Of a stretch of DNA of 64,000 nt, positions 52,656-61,260 are shown in pieces. The notes under the pieces were generated by a model that was given only the letters and a program-made list of their open reading frames with translations, searched no databases and had not been told where the DNA came from. The DNA comes from Rhopalosiphum padi (lineage: Eukaryota > Arthropoda > Insecta > Hemiptera > Aphididae). Location of the stretch: positions 3,395,592 to 3,459,591 of the forward strand of contig NW_026869996.1 of the NCBI RefSeq assembly GCF_020882245.1, written 5' to 3'. The position numbers and the translations under genes are program-made. The stretch's first letter is position 1. Every line of letters starts with the position of its first letter.

Positions 52656-54793
52656 TTAAGAAAAATGTTAAATTTAATTTATTTGATGGATTTAAATTGG
52701 TTTTTATGGGGTTTTTTTGATGAATTAATGGTTTTTTGAATAAATTTTAAGGAAATTTATGGTTTTTAATAATTTATTATGGGGGTTTGTTAAAGAAAAA
52801 TGTTAAATTTAATTTATTTGATAGATTTAATTTGGTTTTTTATGGGGTTTTTCGATGAATTAATGGTTTTTTTAATAAATTTTAAAGAAACTTCTAGTTT
52901 TTAATAATTTATTATGGGGGTTTGTTAAGGAAAAATGTTAAATTTAATTTATTTGATGGATTTAAATTGGTTTTTATGGGGTTTTTTGATGAATTAATGG
53001 TTTTTTTTAATAAATTTTTGGAAATTTATGGTTTTTAATAATTTATTATGGGGGTTTGTTAAGGAAAAAATGTTAAATTTAATTTAATTGATGATTTAAA
53101 TTGATTTTAATGGGGTTTTTTTGATGAATTAATGGTATTTTTAATAAATTTTAAGGAAATTTATGGTTTTTAATAATTTATTAAGGGGGTTTGTTAAGAA
53201 AAAAATGTTAAATTTAATTTATTTGATTAATTTAAATTGGTTTTTATGGGGTTTTTGATGAATTAATGGTTTTTTTAATAAATTTTAAGGAAATTTATGG
53301 TTTTTAATAATTTATTATGGGGGTTTGTTAAGGAAAAATGTTAAATTTAATTTAATTCATGGATTTAAATTGATTTTAATGGGGTTTTTTGATGAATTAA
53401 TAGTTTTTTTAATAAATGTTAAGGAAATTTATGGTTTTTAATAATTTATTATGGGGGTTTGTAAAGAAAAAATGTTAAATTTAATTTATTTGATGGATTT
53501 AAATTGGTTTTTATGGGGTTTTTTTGATGAATTAATGGTTTTTTGAATAAATTTTAAGGAAATTTATGGTTTTTAATAATTCATTATGGGGTTTGTTAAA
53601 GAAAAATGTTAAATTTAATTTATTTGATAGATTTAAATTGGTTTTTATGGGTTTTTTTTGATGAATTAATGGTTTTTTTAATAAATTTTTGGAAATTTAT
53701 GGTTTTTAATATTTATTATGGGTGTTTGTTAAGGAAAAAATGTTAAATTTAATTTAATTGATGGATTTAAATTGTTTTAATGGGGTTTTTTGATGAATTA
53801 ATGGTTTTTTTAAATAAATTTTAAGGAAATTTATGGTTTTTAATAATTTATTATGGGGGTTTGTAAAGGAAAAATGTTAAATTTAATTTATTTGATGGAT
53901 TTAAATAGGTTATTATTGGGGGATTTTTAAGGATTTTTATTAAATTTTAAGGAAACTTCTAGTTTTTAATAATTTATAATGGGGGTTTGTTAAGAAAAAT
54001 GTTAAATTTAATTTATTTGATGGATTTAAATTGGTTTTTATGGGGTTTTTTGATGAATTAATGGTTTTTTTTAATAAATTTTAAAGGAAACTTTTAGTTT
54101 TTAATAATTTATAATGGGGGGTTAATATGGAAAAATGTTAAATTTTATTTATTTGATGGATTTAAATTGGTTTTTATGGGGTTTTTTTGATGAATTAATG
54201 GTTTTTTTAATAAATTTTAAAGAAACTTCTAGTTTTTAATAATTTATTATGGGGGTTTGTAAAGAAAAAATGTTAAATTTAATTTATTTGATTAATTTTA
54301 ATTGGTTTTTATGGGGTTTTTTGATAAATTAATGGTTTTTTGAATAAATTTTAAGGAAATTTATGGTTTATAATAATTTATTATGGGGGTTTGTTAAGGA
54401 AAAATGTTAAATTTAATTTATTTGATGGATTTAAATTGGTTTTTATGGGGTTTTTTGATGAATTAATGGTTTTTTTAATAAATTTTAAAGAAACTTCTAG
54501 TTTTTAATAATTTATTATGGGGGTTTGTAAAGAAAAAATGTTAAATTTAATTTATTTGATGGATTTAAATTGATTTTAATGGGGTTTTTTGATGAATTAA
54601 TAGTTTTTTTAATAAATGTTAAGGAAATTTATGGTTTTTAATAATTTATTATGGGGGTTTGTTAAGGAAAAATGTTAAATTTAATTTATTTGATGGATTT
54701 AAATTGGTTTTTATGGGGTCTTTTGATGAATTAATGGTTTTTTGAATAAATTTTAAGGAAATTTATGGTTTTTAATAATTTATTATGGGGTTT
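52656..54793 (+). repeat. Block C, first segment: aaattgg-type, cytosine-poor monomers
   Basis: Monomers read gatggatttaaattgg, then gtttttatgggg, gatgaattaatgg, often ttttttgaataaatttt, and end tttatggtttttaat or acttctagtttttaat. The CG of the block A and B forms (aaagcgg, aaatcgg) is replaced by TG. Only two cytosines occur between 52895 and 53955. The next monomer, starting at 54794, has a C-type start (ttaaagaaaaatg) but switches to B-type aaatcaatt. Confidence 0.87.
53870..53980 (+). repeat. Shortened, degenerate C-type monomer
   Basis: Reads tttaaataggttattattgg, then ggatttttaaggattttt and attaaattttaagg, so the gatgaattaatgg element is missing. The same form recurs near 57340 and 62606, showing that it was copied with its higher-order unit. 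Confidence 0.8.
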
Positions 54794-54847
54794 GTTAAAG
54801 AAAAATGTTAAATTTAATTTATTTGATGGATTTAAATCAATTATTAA

Positions 54848-54939
54848 GGGTTTTTTTTGATGAATTAATGGTTTTTTTAATACATATTAAGGAGGGTTTT
54901 TTTTGATGAATTAATGGTTTTTTTAATACATATTAAGGA
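54848..54939 (+). repeat. 46-bp tandem duplication inside one monomer
   Basis: 54848-54893 and 54894-54939 are identical 46-bp units running from gggtttttttt through gatgaattaatgg to catattaagga. The matching monomer of HOR-6 copy 2 has one unit. Confidence 0.93.
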
Positions 54940-57190
54940 AATTTCTGGTTTTTAATCATTTATTATGGGGGTTTGTTAAGGAAAAATGTTAAATTAAATG
55001 TATTTGATGGTTTTAAATCTTTATTATTGGGGGTTGTTAAGGAAAAATGTTAAATTTAATTTATTTGATGGTTTTAAATCGTTTATTATGGGTTTTTTTG
55101 ATGAATTAATGGTTTTTTTAATACATATTAAGGAAATTTCTGGTTTTTAATCATTTATTATGGGGGGTTGTTAAGGAAAAATGTTAAATTTAATTTAATT
55201 GATGGATTTAAATCAATTATTATGGGTTTTTTTGATGAATTAATGGTTTTTTTAATACGTATTAAGGAAATTTCTGGTTTTTAATCATTTATAAAGGGGG
55301 TTTGTTAAGGAAAAATGTTAAATTTAATTTATTTGATGGATTTAAGTCAATTATTATGGAGTATTTTGATGAATTAATGGTTTTTTTAATACATTTTAAG
55401 GAAATTTCTGGTTTTTAATCATTTATTATGGGGGGTTGTTAAGGAAAAATGTTAAATTTAATTCAATTGATGGTTTTAAATCGGTTATTATTGGGGGTTG
55501 TTAAGGATAAATGTTAAATTTAATTTATTTGATGGATTTAAATCAATTATTATGGGTTTTTTTGATGAATTAATGGTTTTTTTAATACGTATTAAGGAAA
55601 TTTCTGGTTTTTAATCATTTATTAAGGGGGTTTGTTAAGGAAAAATGTTAAATTTAATTTATTTGATGGATTTAAGTCAATTATTATGGAGTATTTTGAT
55701 GAATTAATGGTTTTTTTAATAAATTTTAAGGAAATTTCTGGTTTTTAATCATTTATTATGGGGGTTTGTTATGGAAAAATGTTAAATTTAATGTATTTGA
55801 TGGTTTTAAATCGGTTATTATTGGGGGTTGTTAAGGAAAAATGTTAAATTTAATTTATTTGACGGATTTAAATCAATTATTATGGGGTTTTTTTTATTAA
55901 TTTATGGTTTTTTTAATACATTTTAAGGAAATTTCTGGTTTTTAATAATTTATTATGGGGAGTTGTTAAGGAAAAATGTTAAATTTAATTTATTTCATAG
56001 ATTTAAATCAATAATTATGGGGTTTTTTGACGAATCAATGGTTTTTTTTTAATAAATTTTAAGGAAATTTCTGGTTTTTAATCATTTATTATGGGAGTTT
56101 GTTATGGAAAAATGTTAAATTTAATGTATTTGATGGTTTTTAATAATTTATTATGGGGTTTGTTAAGGAAAAATGTTAAATTTAATTTAATTGATGGATT
56201 TAAATCAATTATTATGGGTTTTTTTGATGAATTAACGGTTTTTTTTATTACATTTTAAGGAAGTTTCTGGTTTTTAATCATTTATTATGGGGGTTTGTTA
56301 TGGAAAAATGTTAAATTTAATTTATTTGACGGATTTAAATCAATTATTATGGGGTTTTTTGATGAATTAATGGTTTTTTTAATACATTTTAAGGACATTT
56401 CTGGTTTTTAATCATTTATTATGGGGGGTTGTTAAGGAAAAATGTTAAATTTAATTTATTTCATAGATTTAAATCAATTTTATGGGGTTTATTGATGAAT
56501 TAAAGGTTTTTTTAATAAATTTTAAAGAAACTTCTAGTTTTTAATAATTTATTATGGGGGTTTGTTAAGGAAAAATGTTAAATTTAATTTAATTGATGGA
56601 TTTAAATTGATTTTAATGGGGTTTTTTGATGAATTAATGGTATTTTTAATAAATTTTAAGGAAATTTATGGTTTTTAATAATTTATTATGGGGGTTTGTT
56701 AAGAAAAAATGTTAAATTTAATTTATTTGATTAATTTAAATTGGTTTTTATAGGGTTTTTTAATGAATTAATGGTTTTTTTTTATAAATTTTAAAGAAAC
56801 TTCTAGTTTTTAATAATTTATTATGGGGGTTTGTAAAGAAAAAATGTTAAATTTAATTTATTTGATGGATTTAAATCAATTATTATGGGGTTTTTTTTTA
56901 TTAATTTATGGTTTTTTTTAATACATTTTAAGGAAATTTCTGGTTTTTAATAATTTATTATGGGGAGTTGTTAAGGAAAAATGTTAAATTTAATTTATTT
57001 CATAGATTTAAATCAATAATTATGGGGTTTTTTGACGAATCAATGGTTTTTTTAATAAATTTTAAGGAAATTTCTGGTTTTTAATCATTTATTATGGGAG
57101 TTTGTTATGGAAAAATGTTAAATTTAATGTATTTGATGGTTTTTAATAATTTATTATGGGGTTTGTTAAGGAAAAATGTTAAATTTAATT

Positions 57191-60100
57191 TAATTGATGG
57201 ATTTAAATTGTTTTAATGGGGTTTTTTGATGAATTAATGGTTTTTTTAATAAATTTTAAGGAAATTTATGGTTTTTAATAATTTATTATGGGGGTTTGTA
57301 AAGGAAAAATGTTAAATTTAATTTATTTGATGGATTTAAATAGGTTATTATGGGGGATTTTTAAGGATTTTTATTAAATTTTAAGGAAACTTCTAGTTTT
57401 TAATAATTTATAATGGGGGTTTGTTAAGAAAAATGTTAAATTTAATTTATTTGATGGATTTTAAATTGGTTTTTATGGGGTTTTTTGATGAATTAATGGT
57501 TTTTTTAATAAATTTTAAAGGAAACTTTTAGTTTTTAATAATTTATAATGGGGGTTAATATGGAAAAATGTTAAATTTTATTTATTTGATGGATTTAAAT
57601 TGGTTTTTATGGGGTTTTTTGATGAATTAATGGTTTTTTTAATAAATTTTAAAGAAACTTCTAGTTTTTAATAATTTATTATGGGGGTTTGTAAAGAAAA
57701 AATGTTAAATTTAATTTATTTGATTAATTTTAATTGGTTTTTATGGGGTTTTTTGATAAATTAATGGTTTTTTGAATAAATTTTAAGGAAATTTATGGTT
57801 TATAATAATTTATTATGGGGGTTTGTTAAGGAAAAATGTTAAATTTAATTTATTTGATGGATTTAAATTGGTTTTTATGGGGTTTTTTGATGAATTAATG
57901 GTTTTTTTAATAAATTTTAAAGAAACTTCTAGTTTTTAATAATTTATTATGGGGGTTTGTAAAGAAAAAATGTTAAATTTAATTTATTTGATGGATTTAA
58001 ATTGATTTTAATGGGGTTTTTTGATGAATTAATAGTTTTTTTAATAAATGTTAAGGAAATTTATGGTTTTTAATAATTTATTATGGGGGTTTGTTAAGGA
58101 AAAATGTTAAATTTAATTTATTTGATGGATTTAAATTGGTTTTTATGGGGTCTTTTGATGAATTAATGGTTTTTTGAATAAATTTTAAGGAAATTTATGG
58201 TTTTTAATAATTTATTATGGGGGTTTGTTAAAGAAAAATGTTAAATTTAATTTATTTGATGGATTTAAATCAATTATTAAGGGTTTTTTTGATGAATTAA
58301 TGGTTTTTTTAATACATATTAAGGAAATTTCTGGTTTTTAATCATTTATTATGGGGGTTTGTTAAGGAAAAATGTTAAATTAAATGTATTTGATGGTTTT
58401 AAATCTTTATTATTGGGGGTTGTTAAGGAAAAATGTTAAATTTAATTTATTTGATGGTTTTAAATCGTTTATTATGGGTTTTTTTTGATGAATTAATGGT
58501 TTTTTTTAATACATATTAAGGAAATTTCTGGTTTTTAATCATTTATTATGGGGGGTTGTTAAGGAAAAATGTTAAATTTAATTTAATTGATGGATTTAAA
58601 TCAATTATTATGGGTTTTTTTTGATGAATTAATGGTTTTTTTAATACGTATTAAGGAAATTTCTGGTTTTTAATCATTTATAAAGGGGGTTTGTTAAGGA
58701 AAAATGTTAAATTTAATTTATTTGATGGATTTAAGTCAATTATTATGGAGTATTTTGATGAATTAATGGTTTTTTTTAATACATTTTAAGGAAATTTCTG
58801 GTTTTTAATCATTTATTATGGGGGGTTGTTAAGGAAAAATGTTAAATTTAATTCAATTGATGGTTTTAAATCGGTTATTATTGGGGGTTGTTAAGGATAA
58901 ATGTTAAATTTAATTTATTTGATGGATTTAAATCAATTATTATGGGTTTTTTTGATGAATTAATGGTTTTTTTAATACGTATTAAGGAAATTTCTGGTTT
59001 TTAATCATTTATTAAGGGGGTTTGTTAAGGAAAAATGTTAAATTTAATTTATTTGATGGATTTAAGTCAATTATTATGGAGTATTTTGATGAATTAATGG
59101 TTTTTTTAATAAATTTTAAGGAAATTTCTGGTTTTTAATCATTTATTATGGGGGTTTGTTATGGAAAAATGTTAAATTTAATGTATTTGATGGTTTTAAA
59201 TCGGTTATTATTGGGGGTTGTTAAGGAAAAATGTTAAATTTAATTTATTTGACGGATTTAAATCAATTATTATGGGGTTTTTTTTATTAATTTATGGTTT
59301 TTTTAATACATTTTAAGGAAATTTCTGGTTTTTAATAATTTATTATGGGGAGTTGTTAAGGAAAAATGTTAAATTTAATTTATTTCATAGATTTAAATCA
59401 ATAATTATGGGGTTTTTTGACGAATCAATGGTTTTTTTTAATAAATTTTAAGGAAATTTCTGGTTTTTAATCATTTATTATGGGAGTTTGTTATGGAAAA
59501 ATGTTAAATTTAATGTATTTGATGGTTTTTAATAATTTATTATGGGGTTTGTTAAGGAAAAATGTTAAATTTAATTTAATTGATGGATTTAAATCAATTA
59601 TTATGGGTTTTTTTTGATGAATTAACGGTTTTTTTTATTACATTTTAAGGAAGTTTCTGGTTTTTAATCATTTATTATGGGGGTTTGTTATGGAAAAATG
59701 TTAAATTTAATTTATTTGACGGATTTAAATCAATTATTATGGGGTTTTTTGATGAATTAATGGTTTTTTTTAATACATTTTAAGGACATTTCTGGTTTTT
59801 AATCATTTATTATGGGGGGTTGTTAAGGAAAAATGTTAAATTTAATTTATTTCATAGATTTAAATCAATTTTATGGGGTTTATTGATGAATTAAAGGTTT
59901 TTTTAATAAATTTTAAAGAAACTTCTAGTTTTTAATAATTTATTATGGGGGTTTGTTAAGGAAAAATGTTAAATTTAATTTAATTGATGGATTTAAATTG
60001 ATTTTAATGGGGTTTTTTTGATGAATTAATGGTATTTTTAATAAATTTTAAGGAAATTTATGGTTTTTAATAATTTATTATGGGGGTTTGTTAAGAAAAA

Positions 60101-60580
60101 ATGTTAAATTTAATTTATTTGATTAATTTAAATTGGTTTTTATAGGGTTTTTTAATGAATTAATGGTTTTTTTTATAAATTTTAAAGAAACTTCTAGTTT
60201 TTAATAATTTATTATGGGGGTTTGTAAAGAAAAAATGTTAAATTTAATTTATTTGATGGATTTAAATCAATTATTATGGGGTTTTTTTTATTAATTTATG
60301 GTTTTTTTAATACATTTTAAGGAAATTTCTGGTTTTTAATAATTTATTATGGGGAGTTGTTAAGGAAAAATGTTAAATTTAATTTATTTCATAGATTTAA
60401 ATCAATAATTATGGGGTTTTTTGACGAATCAATGGTTTTTTTAATAAATTTTAAGGAAATTTCTGGTTTTTAATCATTTATTATGGGAGTTTGTTATGGA
60501 AAAATGTTAAATTTAATGTATTTGATGGTTTTTAATAATTTATTATGGGGTTTGTTAAGGAAAAATGTTAAATTTAATTT
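57191..60580 (+). repeat. HOR-6 copy 2 (3.39 kb)
   Basis: Abuts copy 1 head to tail. Apart from T-run lengths it follows copy 1 closely and carries the single-copy form at the position of the 46-bp duplication (near 58270-58325). Boundaries lie within shared monomer sequence and are good to about 60 bp. Confidence 0.85.
59251..60252 (+). repeat. Inner ~1.0-kb repeat within HOR-6
   Basis: The succession gacgga or gatgga, tttttattaatttatgg, gggagttg, ttcatag, gacgaatcaatgg, tgggagtttgttatgg, aacggt, aaggacattt, gaattaaagg and aaacttctag is present here and again from 60253 to about 61255. tgggagtttg recurs at 59481 and 60484 (1003 bp) and aaggacattt at 59782 and 60782 (1000 bp). Confidence 0.82.
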
Positions 60581-61255
60581 AATTGATGGATTTAAATCAA
60601 TTATTATGGGTTTTTTTGATGAATTAACGGTTTTTTTATTACATTTTAAGGAAGTTTCTGGTTTTTAATCATTTATTATGGGGGTTTGTTATGGAAAAAT
60701 GTTAAATTTAATTTATTTGACGGATTTAAATCAATTATTATGGGGTTTTTTGATGAATTAATGGTTTTTTTAATACATTTTAAGGACATTTCTGGTTTTT
60801 AATCATTTATTATGGGGGGTTGTTAAGGAAAAATGTTAAATTTAATTTATTTCATAGATTTAAATCAATTTTATGGGGTTTATTGATGAATTAAAGGTTT
60901 TTTTAATAAATTTTAAAGAAACTTCTAGTTTTTTAATAATTTATTATGGGGGTTTGTTAAGGAAAAATGTTAAATTTAATTTAATTGATGGATTTAAATT
61001 GATTTTAATGGGGTTTTTTTGATGAATTAATGGTATTTTTAATAAATTTTAAGGAAATTTATGGTTTTTAATAATTTATTATGGGGGTTTGTTAAGAAAA
61101 AATGTTAAATTTAATTTATTTGATTAATTTAAATTGGTTTTTATAGGGTTTTTTAATGAATTAATGGTTTTTTTTATAAATTTTAAAGAAACTTCTAGTT
61201 TTTAATAATTTATTATGGGGGTTTGTAAAGAAAAAATGTTAAATTTAATTTATTT
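60253..61255 (+). repeat. Inner ~1.0-kb repeat, next copy
   Basis: Continues the preceding unit in tandem. Earlier equivalents are 55861-56866 and, cut short, 56867-57190 (tgggagtttg at 56092 and 57095, again 1003 bp apart). Confidence 0.8.
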
Positions 61256-61260
61256 GATGG

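Larger units (their letters stand above)
53740..57190 (+). repeat. HOR-6 copy 1 (3.39 kb plus a 46-bp insertion)
   Basis: Matches 57190-60580. Mark pairs: ataggtta 53905 and 57340 (offset 3435), gggtcttttgatg near 54717 and 58149, tgggagtttgttatgg 56092 and 59481 (3389), aaggacattt 56391 and 59782 (3391). The offset falls by 46 bp after the 46-bp tandem duplication at 54848-54939, which only this copy has. Confidence 0.87.
54794..61260 (+). repeat. Interleaved B- and C-type segments
   Basis: B-type segments (about 54.79-56.50, 56.87-57.19, 58.26-59.88, 60.25-60.88 kb) alternate with C-type segments (about 56.50-56.87, 57.19-58.26, 59.88-60.25, 60.88-61.26 kb). The alternation comes from a 3.39-kb higher-order repeat that contains both kinds plus an inner ~1.0-kb repeat. 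Segment borders lie inside monomers and are approximate. Confidence 0.8.

Noticed and set aside
1314..60668. Twenty-three short open frames of 61-77 codons as possible genes
   Set aside because: All lie on repeat monomers, start at the same ATG of the repeat and end where the repeat supplies a stop. Frames break whenever a T-run differs by one base. The peptides are long Phe/Leu/Ile runs dictated by T-rich DNA. No ribosome binding site, promoter context or domain is visible.
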